This document shows positions 34,925 to 43,684 of a DNA stretch of 50,440 bases, piece after piece. The notes beneath the pieces are model-generated. The model was not told the origin of the DNA. It did not search any database and saw only the letters and a program-made list of their open reading frames with translations. This DNA comes from an uncultured Rothia sp. (GTDB lineage: Bacteria > Actinomycetota > Actinomycetes > Actinomycetales > Micrococcaceae). The DNA lies in NCBI GenBank assembly GCA_946221065.1, contig CAMIIO010000016.1, positions 1 through 50,440 of the forward strand. The letters are read 5' to 3'. Numbering within the stretch: the first letter of the stretch is position 1; each line of letters begins with the position of its first letter. The translations under genes were made by a program, and so were the position numbers.

Positions 34925-35018
34925 GTTACCCAATTTTCAAATGCCCCCCCTCCCGCAACCACCAATCACGAGTACATAAAGTTGAACCGTGGGAGATATA
35001 ACACAAAACCGTGTCGTA

Positions 35019-35139
35019 CCTCACCCATCCTCTGTTCGTTTTGCGGTACCTACCGTAAAAAGTGTTTTATCGCGCATTTTTTGCGCGATAAAGTTCGTTT
35101 TGCGGTACGTACCGCATTCGGGGAGAGGGGAGGGTGAGG
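35019..35139 (+). repeat. Tripartite palindromic repeat, copy 3
   Basis: The core at 35033-35116 differs from copy 1 at three of 84 positions. C to T in hairpin A leaves a G-U pair. The hairpin B loop TATTTATT becomes CATTTTTT, lengthening its stem by two pairs. The flanks differ from copies 1 and 2 yet still pair: CCTCACCC (35019-35026) with GGGTGAGG (35132-35139). It sits between the tRNA-Arg terminator and the ferredoxin gene. Confidence 0.93.
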
Positions 35140-35315
35140 AGAGTCACTTTAAATTGTTTTTCTTATAGATATTCATCACGGTAAACAAACCCCGAACCAG
35201 GCTCTGACTAGGAGATTCTTCCCCTCGAGCCGAGCAAGGAATGGGGTAAAAGCGCTTCACCCCGTAGAATAGAAACAGAAAACAGGCAAAGCAAGACTTA
35301 CACAGGAGTAAAACA

Positions 35316-35636
35316 ATGACCATCAACATCAATGTTGTTAACGAAAACGGTGAGAGCCGCGAAGCCACCTGGGAAGAGGATCAGAGCCTCCTCGATGCCC
35401 TTCTGGCAAACCAGTTTCCCGTCCTAGCAACCTGCGGTGGCAACGCTTCCTGCGCCACCTGCCACGCGTACATTGACCCCGAGCATTTCCCGGCAGCGAG
35501 CGAACGCACCGAAGCTGAAGAAGACCTCTTGGACATGGTAGATGACGTCGCCACCGAATACTCTCGCCTATCTTGCCAAACTGAATACGCCGAAGGACTA
35601 GATGGCGCGACGGTGACCCTCAAGCCCGGGATGTAA
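35316..35636 (+). CDS. Adrenodoxin-type [2Fe-2S] ferredoxin
   Basis: A 106-residue electron-transfer protein. The cluster ligands are Cys40, Cys46, Cys49 and Cys87 in the CX5CX2C...C arrangement (LATCGGNASCATC and RLSCQTE) of the vertebrate/adrenodoxin-type family. An acidic helix (about 65-78) would bind a reductase or a P450-like partner, neither of which is in this window. A TAGAAT -10 candidate is at 35265-35270 and AGGAG precedes the ATG. A lipoprotein gene begins one base after its stop, so the two are co-transcribed. Confidence 0.93.
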   Translation: MTININVVNENGESREATWEEDQSLLDALLANQFPVLATCGGNASCATCHAYIDPEHFPAASERTEAEEDLLDMVDDVATEYSRLSCQTEYAEGLDGATVTLKPGM

Positions 35637-35637
35637 T

Positions 35638-36477
35638 ATGGCATTTTTACGTTCCCCTCGAACTCGTTTGACGGCGGCTTGTTGCACCGGAATTTTAGCT
35701 CTGGCTGGATGTGGCTCTTCCCATAACGCCATCCAGGAGGACTCTGCGCAGAACGCGACACCGATTGCTACCTCCGCTATGGCAACGCCCTCTACGACAT
35801 CCTCCTCGTCTGCAAGTTCTTCCCCTCGCACAAGCTCCTCTTCCGCGGCAGCCGAATCCCACCCGGCACCTGTAGAGCAGGATCCTGCGCCCCAAGAAAC
35901 AGTGGAGCCCGCTGAACCGGAGCAGCCTGCCCGTGGATCGGTAACGGTGGTTGATCCTGAAGACTCCACTTACCCAGATTCTGACACTGAGCAGCAAGAT
36001 GCTTCCGCCTCGAATCAGGTTCCGGCAGAACCTACGCACGGTGAGACTCAGGCGTGTGATTACGGGCAAATCCATATTTCTGCCAATGTGGCTCCCGGTG
36101 GCGGCGCGGCAGGTTCTCGTTATTTGACGTTAACGTATACAAATTCCGGCAATACGACGTGCTCTTTAAGCGGCTACCCCTCGGTAAATTATGTGGATGA
36201 TCAGGGCAACCAGATTGGTGCCAGCGCGCGCCAGGCTGCCGAGTGGACCAGCTCGGGCAAGGTGCTCAACGCCGGTGAAAGCGCGAGCGCGACGCTCCGC
36301 GAGACTAGGGCTGGGCTCTACGACGCTACGGGATGCCAGCCGACGACGGCTTCTGGCTACCGTGTGAGTATCCCTGGAACGTCCTCTTCTCTGATTATTC
36401 ATTACCCTGCGGAGGCTTGTTCTAATACTGCGGCTCCGCAGCTTTCGGTGGGGCAGGTCGGAGCGAACGCTTCTTAA
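35638..36477 (+). CDS. DUF4232 lipoprotein
   Basis: A 279-residue exported lipoprotein. A signal peptide with lipobox LAGC (lipidated Cys25) is followed by a Ser/Thr/Pro/Glu-rich linker (about 30-140) that would span the wall. The C-terminal DUF4232 domain (about 145-265) contains RYLTLTYTNSGNTTCSLSGYP and paired Cys residues. DUF4232 is an actinobacterial beta-sandwich of unknown function. It begins one base after the ferredoxin stop, so translation is likely coupled, though no functional link between the two is known. Confidence 0.85.
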   Translation: MAFLRSPRTRLTAACCTGILALAGCGSSHNAIQEDSAQNATPIATSAMATPSTTSSSSASSSPRTSSSSAAAESHPAPVEQDPAPQETVEPAEPEQPARGSVTVVDPEDSTYPDSDTEQQDASASNQVPAEPTHGETQACDYGQIHISANVAPGGGAAGSRYLTLTYTNSGNTTCSLSGYPSVNYVDDQGNQIGASARQAAEWTSSGKVLNAGESASATLRETRAGLYDATGCQPTTASGYRVSIPGTSSSLIIHYPAEACSNTAAPQLSVGQVGANAS

Positions 36478-36509
36478 CCCCGTGCTAAATGTTTTTGAGA
36501 AGGTGTGGT

Positions 36510-36557
36510 AAAAACCCGCGTCCTTTCCGTATCAATACGGGAAGGACGCGGGTTTTT
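36510..36557. terminator. Bidirectional terminator between DUF4232 and nitroreductase genes
   Basis: A stem of about 20 base pairs (36510-36531 with 36536-36557, one bulge) with A and T runs at its ends, between convergent genes. Confidence 0.92.
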
Positions 36558-36595
36558 ATGTCTCTGGTAGCAAGAGCTGTGCGGGAAGATAAGCC

Positions 36596-37198
36596 TTAGA
36601 GGATGTCGGTGGCTTCTTCAAAGCTAAAGCGGGGGTTGCGGGGGTATTCGGGGGTGATTCCGTAGCCCAGGTTGCAGACGAGTAGGGCTTTTTGGTTGCC
36701 TTCTGGGAAGAATTCTTGGTTGATTGTTTCAAAGTTGACCCCGCCCATGGGGCCCGCGGCGAGCCCTACGGCACGGATGGCTGTAATGAAGTAGCCGATG
36801 GCGATTAAGGCGGAGGCTTCGCCGACGGCGGAGGCTGCGGCGTCGTTGTGTGCAAAGTTTTCGGCGAGCGCTGCCATGCGGGGGTTGAATTGTTCGAATT
36901 TTTCGAACCATTTGGTGTCGTAGGCGAGGATGGCTGTGACGGGTGCGGCGAGTGTTTTTGCCTGGTTGGGTTCTGCGAGCGTGGGGATGAGGCGTTTGCG
37001 GGATTCTTCGCTGCGGAGGAAGGTGATGCGTAGGGTTTGGGCGTTGTAGGCGGTGGGGCCCATTTTGGTGAGGTCGTAGATGTGGCGGAGTTGTTCGTCG
37101 GTGACTTCTTGGTGGGTGAAGTGGTTGACGGTGCGGTGGTTGTTGAAGAGTTCTTCGATGGCTTCTGGGGTGAGAGCGGGGGTGTTGTTCTCGGTCAT
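36596..37198 (-). CDS. Nitroreductase family protein, malonic semialdehyde reductase-like
   Basis: About 200 residues of the FMN-dependent nitroreductase fold, closest in pattern to the RutE/HadB branch. FNNHRTVNHFTHQEVTDEQ and MGPTAYNAQTLRITFL hold the FMN phosphate and ring contacts, and GLAAGPMGGVNFETIN is the C-terminal flavin region. The physiological substrate is uncertain: malonic semialdehyde, quinones or nitro compounds are all possible. The frame opens at GTG 37219, but ATG 37198 has AAGAGA upstream and is preferred. It is divergent from lhr. Confidence 0.87.
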   Translation of the reverse strand: MTENNTPALTPEAIEELFNNHRTVNHFTHQEVTDEQLRHIYDLTKMGPTAYNAQTLRITFLRSEESRKRLIPTLAEPNQAKTLAAPVTAILAYDTKWFEKFEQFNPRMAALAENFAHNDAAASAVGEASALIAIGYFITAIRAVGLAAGPMGGVNFETINQEFFPEGNQKALLVCNLGYGITPEYPRNPRFSFEEATDIL

Positions 37199-37340
37199 GG
37201 GGTCTCTTTTCGTGGACACAAGAAATAAATTTACTTTACGGGTAAAGCATACTCTTGTTGGATATTAATGCGAATAGCTAGCGGAAACAGCGCGGTGTGA
37301 GAGGTGCAGGAATGTCTCAAAATTGTGGTGGGCAACCTGA

Positions 37341-37346
37341 GATAAT
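37341..37346 (+). promoter_or_regulatory. -10 hexamer for leaderless lhr
   Basis: GATAAT, six bases before ATG 37353, with no Shine-Dalgarno sequence. Confidence 0.5.
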
Positions 37347-37352
37347 GGGGCA

Positions 37353-40300
37353 ATGACGTCCTCCAATTCTGCCTCTGTTGCTCTCCACCAGTTTTCTGCT
37401 CCTACTCGTGAGTGGTTTTTGGGGGCTTTTTCTGCCCCGACGGCGGCGCAGGAGGGGGCGTGGCAGGCTATTTCTGCCGGTAAGCACGCGCTGATTGTGG
37501 CGCCGACGGGTTCGGGCAAGACGTTGGCGGCGTTTTTGTGGGCGCTGGATCGTTTGCAGGTACACCGTGCCGGCGATGCCGAGGCTCCCACCGGTACGGC
37601 TAAGCCCGGTACAAAGGTGCTGTATATTTCGCCGTTGAAGGCGTTGGGTGTGGATGTGGAGCGGAACTTACGTGCGCCGCTGATTGGTATTGGGCAGATG
37701 GCGCAGCGGATGGGGGTTTCGGCCCCTCAGGTGAGCGTGGGAGTGCGTTCTGGTGATACTCCGCCGAGGGAGCGACGGCAGCTGATTTCTAATCCGCCGG
37801 ACATTTTGATTACCACTCCGGAGTCGCTGTATTTGATGCTGACCTCAAAGGCGCGTTCCACGCTGGGGAGTGTGCATACGGTGATTATTGATGAGGTTCA
37901 TGCGGTGGCGGGTACAAAGCGCGGGGCTCATTTGGCGGTGTCTTTGGAGCGTCTGGATCAGTTGTTGGAGCAGCCGGTGCAGCGGATTGGGCTTTCTGCC
38001 ACGGTTGAGCCGGTGCAGACGGTTGCCCGTTTTTTGGGTGGGGTGGCGCCGGTGGATATTGTGCAACCGCCTTCGGAGAAGAAGTGGGAGCTGACGGTGT
38101 CGGTTCCGGTGCCGGATATGACTAAGCTGGGTGGCCCGAATGCCTCTGGTGAGGGCGATAGTTTTGGTTCTTCCGATACATTGGATCCGGACTCAGGTGC
38201 TACAGCTTCCCGCTCACCTGTTGCCGGGGTGGGTCAGCAGGTGGGCGGTGCGTTTGTGGATAAGCTGGCGGATCGGGCGCGGGCGCGCGTCAATGCTTTT
38301 GAGACGGGCACTTCTTTGCACGACGACGGGGTGGTGCGTGCCGATTCTCTGCTGGATGAGCCGGACGAGTGGTTGGGGAAGGACCCGGCGAATATTGCCG
38401 ATACCCTCCCTGCCGGGGTGACAGTGGCGCAGGCGCTGGGTATTGAGCTACCCGGTACTGGGTCTGACAGCGGAGAAGGAACGCCCGCCGGTGCGACGTC
38501 GTCGAGCGCTGAGGAATCGAGTACCGGGGAATTGCGTGGCAACTCCCCCGCCTACGCGGATTCAAGTACACGTACCCCACCCGCGGGGTTCACTATGCAG
38601 GAGACTATCGGCGTGTTCCCCGAGAGCCTCCCGACACAGCAAGTGCAGGTGAGCCGGGGTGAGATTGAAGAGTTTGACCCGGTGGAGCTCTCCCCCGCCG
38701 AGTCCGCCACCGTAGCCGAACAGGACACCAGCGGTTACCAGGCGTCCATTTGGCCGCATGTGGAAGAACGCATTGTGGATTTGGTGGAGCGGTATCGCTC
38801 AACGATTGTGTTTACCAACTCGCGCGGGTTGGCAGAGAAGCTGACGGCTCGGCTCAACGAGATTCATGCGGACCGGCAGGTAGCACGAGCCACCGCAGAG
38901 AACGCCCCCCAGCACCTGCGGGAATCTCTCGAACAACCGCAGAGTGTTTCCGAGGCACTTGCTCAGGCGCTGGCGGCTCAAGGCGGGTGCAAGATTGAGC
39001 GCGACGACGAACGCCTACCGGGCAGCACCCAGTCTCAGCGAAGCCCGGGGCACATCATGGGGCAGGCTGGAACCAGCCACGGCGCGCCGACTCTTCTGGC
39101 ACGGGCGCACCACGGTTCGGTGTCAAAAGACCAGCGCACGGTGATTGAAGAAGCCCTCAAATCTGGCGAGTTGCGCTGTGTGGTGGCAACCAGTTCTCTG
39201 GAACTGGGTATTGATATGGGTGCGGTGGATCTGGTGGTTCAGGTGGAGTCCCCGCCGTCGGTTGCCTCCGGCTTACAGCGTGTGGGGCGTGCCGGGCACC
39301 AGGTGGGCGAGGTTTCTCGGGGCTATCTTTACCCTAAACACCGTGGTGATTTGCTCACCGCAACGGTTGTGGTCAAGCGCATGTTACAGGGTGAAATTGA
39401 GCCCATTGCTATTCCGCAGAATCCGCTGGATATTCTGGCGCAGCAAACCGTTGCCGCCTGCGCGCTGGGGCCGATCGACGTCGAAGCCTGGTTTGAGACG
39501 CTTCGGCACACCGCGCCTTTTGCCACGCTACCGCGCTCTGCATTTGAAGCAACCCTTGATTTGATTTCCGGTAAGTACCCCTCCGACGAGTTTGCCGAGC
39601 TACGCCCGCGCGTGGTGTGGAACCGGGATGAAGGGATTCTTGAAGGCCGCCCGGGTGCTCAACGGGTGGCTGTTACCTCCGGCGGCACGATTCCCGATCG
39701 TGGGCTGTTTCCCGTCTATATTGTGGGTTCTGAGGAGTCCAAAGCTCCTAAGCGTGTGGGCGAACTCGATGAGGAAATGGTGTACGAGTCCCGCGCCGGG
39801 GACGTGATCGCTCTGGGCGCTACCTCCTGGCGGATCGAGGACATCAGCCACGACCGCGTGAGCGTAACTCCCGCCCCCGGCGTCCCCGGAAAACTCCCCT
39901 TCTGGCACGGCGAAGGTCCGGGTCGTCCCGTAGAGCTTGGGCGGGCACTGGGCAGATTCACCCGCGAACTCGCCGAGAACCTCCAGAAGAGCCCTAACGA
40001 GGCACGGCGTAGCGTACAAAGTATCGGGCTGGATGATTGGGCAGCCGATAACGTGCAGGCGTATGTGCGTGAACAGGTTGAAGCCACCGGGGCAGTCCCC
40101 TCGGACACCCAGTTCATCGTTGAACGTTTCCGGGATGAAATCGGGGACTGGCGCGTGGTGCTGCACTCCCCTTTTGGCATGCCCGTTCACGCACCCTGGG
40201 CACTCGCTGTGGGACAACGTGCCGAAGAACTCTTTGGAGTCAATGCCTCCGCCATGGCAGCCGACGACGGAATCGTGCTACGGATCCCCTCGATTGACGC

Positions 40301-43082
40301 CGAGCCGCCGGGGGCTTCCCTCTTCTTCTTCGACCCCGCCGAGCTTGAAGACATCGTGACCGAACGAGTAGGTTCCTCCGCGCTCTTTGCCAGCCGATTC
40401 CGTGAAAACGCCGCCCGCGCGCTCCTGCTACCCCGACGCGACCCCGGCAGGCGCACCCCGCTCTGGCAGCAGCGCCAACGCTCCGCACAATTGCTCGACG
40501 TCGCCCGAAAGTTTAACAACTTCCCTATTATCTTGGAAACCGTGCGTGAATGTCTCCAGGACGTGTATGACCTGCCCTCCCTGCTAGAGATTCACCGAAA
40601 GATTGATTCACGCGCGATCCGTGTCAGCGAAATCGAAACCGATTCCCCCTCCCCCTTTGCCCGCGCCCTGCTCTTTGGCTACGTGGCGCAATTCCTCTAT
40701 GAGGGCGATTCCCCGCTTGCCGAACGCCGTGCCGCCGCGCTCTCGCTCGACCCCGCATTACTTTCTGAACTGCTGGGTAAAGATGAACTGCGCGAACTCC
40801 TCGATGCCAACGTCATCCGGCACACCGAAGCCCGGCTCCAACACACTATCGCCGGCTACCGCTACCGCGGGGTAGAGGGCACCGCCGATTTACTCCGGCT
40901 ACTCGGTCCGCTCACCGCCGAACAGCTCGCCCGGCGTCTACAGCACGATACCGATGAACACGGCACCCCATCCCCCGCAACCGCAGAGGGGTTTGCCCGC
41001 GAACTCGTTACCGCTAACCGTGCCCTGGCTTTCACCCTGCACGGCACCGAACACTTTGCCGCCATCGAAGACGCCGCCCGGCTCCGCGACGGACTCGGAG
41101 TGCCCCTGCCCATCGGCGTCCCCCTTGCCTTCCTCGAACCCGCGCCCAACCCGCTACCGGATCTCATCGGCAGATACGCCCGCACCCATACCCCCTTCAC
41201 CAGCGCCCAAGCAGCCGCCGCACTGGGGTTGGGAACCGCTGTCGTCGAAACTACCCTGCGTGCCATGAGCACGGACCGGCGCGTGATTTCCGGAGAGTTT
41301 GTGCCCGAAGAAGTCCGCGCCGAACTCGCCCTCGCCCGCACCGGAACCATCGAGCCACCCGGCACCGAATGGGTAGACGCCTCCGTGCTACGCACCCTGC
41401 GAGCGCGCTCCCTCGCCGCCCTGCGCGCCGACGTCGAACCCGTCTCACAGCATATTTACGGCATGTTCCTTCCGCCCTGGCAACATGTGCGAACCTGGGA
41501 ACTACAGGAAGAGATAACTGCCCCCGGCACCTTTGGCGCCCCGCTGAACGGTAGGCGGGTGAGCGTGCGGGCGGACGAGACTGCGATGCTCTCCGGCTAT
41601 GACGGATTGCTGACGGTGATTGACCAGTTGGCGGGGGTGCGTATTCCTGCCTCGGCGCTGGAACCGCTGGTGTTGCGCTCGCGCTTGACGGACTATACCC
41701 CGGCGCTTTTGGATCGGGCGCTTTCTAGTGGGGATGTGGTGTGGGCCGGTGCCGGGGAGCTTTCCGGTGACGGCTGGATGACGCTACATCTTGCAGAAGC
41801 CGCCGCGCTCACTCTGCCCGGCGATGAGGAGCGTGAGGAGGCGTTGCACCTGGTGGGGCCGCTGGATCGAGTGGTGTATGAGGTACTGGGTTCCGGTGGT
41901 TTATTTTTCCAGCAGGTGCGGGATGCGGTGGCGCAGTACACGGAACAGGTATCAAGCGTGGCGGGTTCTGCCGTTTCTCATCCTAGCGAGCGGCTGACCT
42001 TTACTTCTCGGGATGTTTCGCAGGCGCTGTGGCGTCTTGCCTGGGCAGGTCTGGTGACTAATGATACTTACGCCCCGGTGCGCGCGCACCTTGCCGGCGG
42101 GCATGCGGCGCATAAGTTGAAGAAACCGGCTCCTTCGGCGCGCGGGGTGTCTCGGCGTGGGGCTGCCCGGCTTTCTGCTGCTCGTTTTGCCGGGCAAGGG
42201 CGAGGTATTGGTGCGCGTTCGGCAGGTGTTACCGAGGCTGTGGCGCCCATGGATTCGGGGAGGTGGTCCAGGGTGCAGAGTGAGCCACTGGATCCGACGA
42301 TTGCCGCGGCGGCACGAGCCGAACTCTTGCTGGATCGTTATGGGGTGCTCACGCGCGGTGCTGTTGCCGCTGAGGACACTCCAGGCGGGTTTTCTGGTAT
42401 TTACCGGGTGTTGTCGCTGGCGGAAGAGAAGGGGGTGGCACGTCGCGGGTACTTTGTTGAAGAGCTTGGCGCTGCGCAGTTCTCTACCGCGAATACCGTG
42501 GATCGGTTGCGGGAATATGATCGGGATGAGGAGAATCGTGGCGGCTCCACCGCGCAGAAACGAATCGCCGTTCTTTTAGCAGCCACCGACCCTGCTAACC
42601 CCTACGGTGCCGCGCTCCCCTGGCCTGCCCCGGCGTCGTGGGGGGCAAGCGAGGAAGAACGCACCAAGCACAAACCCGGGCGTAAGGCAGGTGCCGTGGT
42701 GGTGTTAGTCAACGGTAGGCTCTGTATCTATGTAGAACGCGGGGGTAAAACCGTACTCATATTTACCGATTCTGTACCCGATATTTCCGCAGCTTCCCCG
42801 CTCTTGGGCGAGCTGGTGCGCCGTGGAGCCGCCGAGAACATCATGATTGAAAAAGTTAACGGTATGAGCGTCCTGGATTCCCCCGAACCACTGGATTCTT
42901 CCGGAACAGGCGCGCCCCAATCGACGACGTCGGGTGAAGCGAACACCGCACCAGGGGCGAGGACGAGCACAACAGCTCGGGACGGGATGAGCGAGCACCC
43001 GGTAGTGGCATTTCGCAAGGGACTACAACAGGCGGGGTTTTACTCAACCCCTAGGGGACTGCGGATGCGGCGGGAATACTAG
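37353..43082 (+). CDS. lhr: Large helicase-related protein Lhr with long insertions
   Basis: A 1909-residue superfamily 2 helicase acting in DNA repair. Motif I PTGSGKT is at 51-57, motif II DEVH near 180, motif III LSATVE near 215, motif V SSLELGIDMG near 610 and motif VI QRVGRAGHQVG near 645. The winged-helix and Lhr-core domains follow, then a long C-terminal region. Mycobacterial Lhr has about 1,500 residues. The excess here comes largely from a Ser/Gly/acid-rich insert at about 245-460, between the two RecA lobes, and a smaller one at about 495-570. nei follows, as in Mycobacterium tuberculosis. A GATAAT element six bases before the ATG suggests a leaderless mRNA. Confidence 0.94.
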   Translation: MTSSNSASVALHQFSAPTREWFLGAFSAPTAAQEGAWQAISAGKHALIVAPTGSGKTLAAFLWALDRLQVHRAGDAEAPTGTAKPGTKVLYISPLKALGVDVERNLRAPLIGIGQMAQRMGVSAPQVSVGVRSGDTPPRERRQLISNPPDILITTPESLYLMLTSKARSTLGSVHTVIIDEVHAVAGTKRGAHLAVSLERLDQLLEQPVQRIGLSATVEPVQTVARFLGGVAPVDIVQPPSEKKWELTVSVPVPDMTKLGGPNASGEGDSFGSSDTLDPDSGATASRSPVAGVGQQVGGAFVDKLADRARARVNAFETGTSLHDDGVVRADSLLDEPDEWLGKDPANIADTLPAGVTVAQALGIELPGTGSDSGEGTPAGATSSSAEESSTGELRGNSPAYADSSTRTPPAGFTMQETIGVFPESLPTQQVQVSRGEIEEFDPVELSPAESATVAEQDTSGYQASIWPHVEERIVDLVERYRSTIVFTNSRGLAEKLTARLNEIHADRQVARATAENAPQHLRESLEQPQSVSEALAQALAAQGGCKIERDDERLPGSTQSQRSPGHIMGQAGTSHGAPTLLARAHHGSVSKDQRTVIEEALKSGELRCVVATSSLELGIDMGAVDLVVQVESPPSVASGLQRVGRAGHQVGEVSRGYLYPKHRGDLLTATVVVKRMLQGEIEPIAIPQNPLDILAQQTVAACALGPIDVEAWFETLRHTAPFATLPRSAFEATLDLISGKYPSDEFAELRPRVVWNRDEGILEGRPGAQRVAVTSGGTIPDRGLFPVYIVGSEESKAPKRVGELDEEMVYESRAGDVIALGATSWRIEDISHDRVSVTPAPGVPGKLPFWHGEGPGRPVELGRALGRFTRELAENLQKSPNEARRSVQSIGLDDWAADNVQAYVREQVEATGAVPSDTQFIVERFRDEIGDWRVVLHSPFGMPVHAPWALAVGQRAEELFGVNASAMAADDGIVLRIPSIDAEPPGASLFFFDPAELEDIVTERVGSSALFASRFRENAARALLLPRRDPGRRTPLWQQRQRSAQLLDVARKFNNFPIILETVRECLQDVYDLPSLLEIHRKIDSRAIRVSEIETDSPSPFARALLFGYVAQFLYEGDSPLAERRAAALSLDPALLSELLGKDELRELLDANVIRHTEARLQHTIAGYRYRGVEGTADLLRLLGPLTAEQLARRLQHDTDEHGTPSPATAEGFARELVTANRALAFTLHGTEHFAAIEDAARLRDGLGVPLPIGVPLAFLEPAPNPLPDLIGRYARTHTPFTSAQAAAALGLGTAVVETTLRAMSTDRRVISGEFVPEEVRAELALARTGTIEPPGTEWVDASVLRTLRARSLAALRADVEPVSQHIYGMFLPPWQHVRTWELQEEITAPGTFGAPLNGRRVSVRADETAMLSGYDGLLTVIDQLAGVRIPASALEPLVLRSRLTDYTPALLDRALSSGDVVWAGAGELSGDGWMTLHLAEAAALTLPGDEEREEALHLVGPLDRVVYEVLGSGGLFFQQVRDAVAQYTEQVSSVAGSAVSHPSERLTFTSRDVSQALWRLAWAGLVTNDTYAPVRAHLAGGHAAHKLKKPAPSARGVSRRGAARLSAARFAGQGRGIGARSAGVTEAVAPMDSGRWSRVQSEPLDPTIAAAARAELLLDRYGVLTRGAVAAEDTPGGFSGIYRVLSLAEEKGVARRGYFVEELGAAQFSTANTVDRLREYDRDEENRGGSTAQKRIAVLLAATDPANPYGAALPWPAPASWGASEEERTKHKPGRKAGAVVVLVNGRLCIYVERGGKTVLIFTDSVPDISAASPLLGELVRRGAAENIMIEKVNGMSVLDSPEPLDSSGTGAPQSTTSGEANTAPGARTSTTARDGMSEHPVVAFRKGLQQAGFYSTPRGLRMRREY

Positions 43083-43096
43083 AATCGGGTTCACCC

Positions 43097-43156
43097 TTCT
43101 TGCCACCGTCCCGTTTTCTTGAGCTATAGCGCAGGAGTACGGGACGAGGGCAAGAA
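43097..43156. terminator. Hairpin downstream of lhr
   Basis: Stem segments TTCTTGCC/GGCAAGAA and GTCCCGT/ACGGGAC (43097-43114 with 43139-43156), just beyond the lhr stop. Confidence 0.7.
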
Positions 43157-43177
43157 CCAAGAACTCGGTCAAAAAGA

Positions 43178-43204
43178 TAGCTCCCGATGGAGAATCGGGA
43201 GCTA
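43178..43204. terminator. Hairpin serving the small membrane protein gene
   Basis: A perfect 11-base-pair stem (43178-43188 with 43194-43204) and a five-base loop. Read leftward it leads into a T-rich stretch (complement of AAAAAG). Confidence 0.75.
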
Positions 43205-43268
43205 CCTTGGGGGATGTCGCATTTTTATTTCACTGGACCGCTTGGCTGGCTCTCACCAGATTAGAAGC

Positions 43269-43424
43269 CTAAGCCAAAGGTCGTGAAGAAAATTCACCCA
43301 TTTCGCGGTATCCTTTACGGTACTCGCGAACGGCGCGAGTGCAGCTGGTTGCGAAAACAGCTACGGTGAGAATAATAAAGCCACAGAAGAACAGCGCTAG
43401 GATTGCTGAGACTACTGTACTCAT
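43269..43424 (-). CDS. Small single-span membrane protein (51 residues)
   Basis: A short frame, starting at ATG 43424 and ending with TAG at 43269-43271. It encodes a protein with an N-terminal hydrophobic helix (MSTVVSAILALFFCGFIILT and on to about residue 25) followed by a basic cytoplasmic-type tail (RAVREYRKGYREMGEF). GGTGAAGT precedes the ATG at a plausible distance, and a terminator-like hairpin follows. The positive-inside pattern and length fit a genuine small membrane protein. I do not recognise a family. It lies on the opposite strand between lhr and nei. Confidence 0.65.
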   Translation of the reverse strand: MSTVVSAILALFFCGFIILTVAVFATSCTRAVREYRKGYREMGEFSSRPLA

Positions 43425-43684
43425 ACTTCACCCACTTTCCATTGGGGGATATGATGAACCCGCTTAGGGGTATATCGAGTCATCATAATGGTTGACAACA
43501 GCTACTTTACCGACCGGTAACTTAAAAGCAAATCGGGAAAGCCCAGGTCAAAGCCACCTTTTCTCCAGAAAACTCTCAGTTTAGCCCCTGAGAGCAGCGT
43601 TCAACCTAGTGAAAAGTTTGTAAAGACAGGCTACTTGTCATCTAATAAAAAATTCAAAAAAATTTTGAAAGAGTAGAAAATCTC

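Noticed and set aside
37323..37346. PafBC/RecA-NDp-type DNA-damage promoter before lhr
   Set aside because: TTGTGGTGG resembles TTGTCRGTG only with a gap, and the spacing to GATAAT does not fit, so it is too weak to claim.
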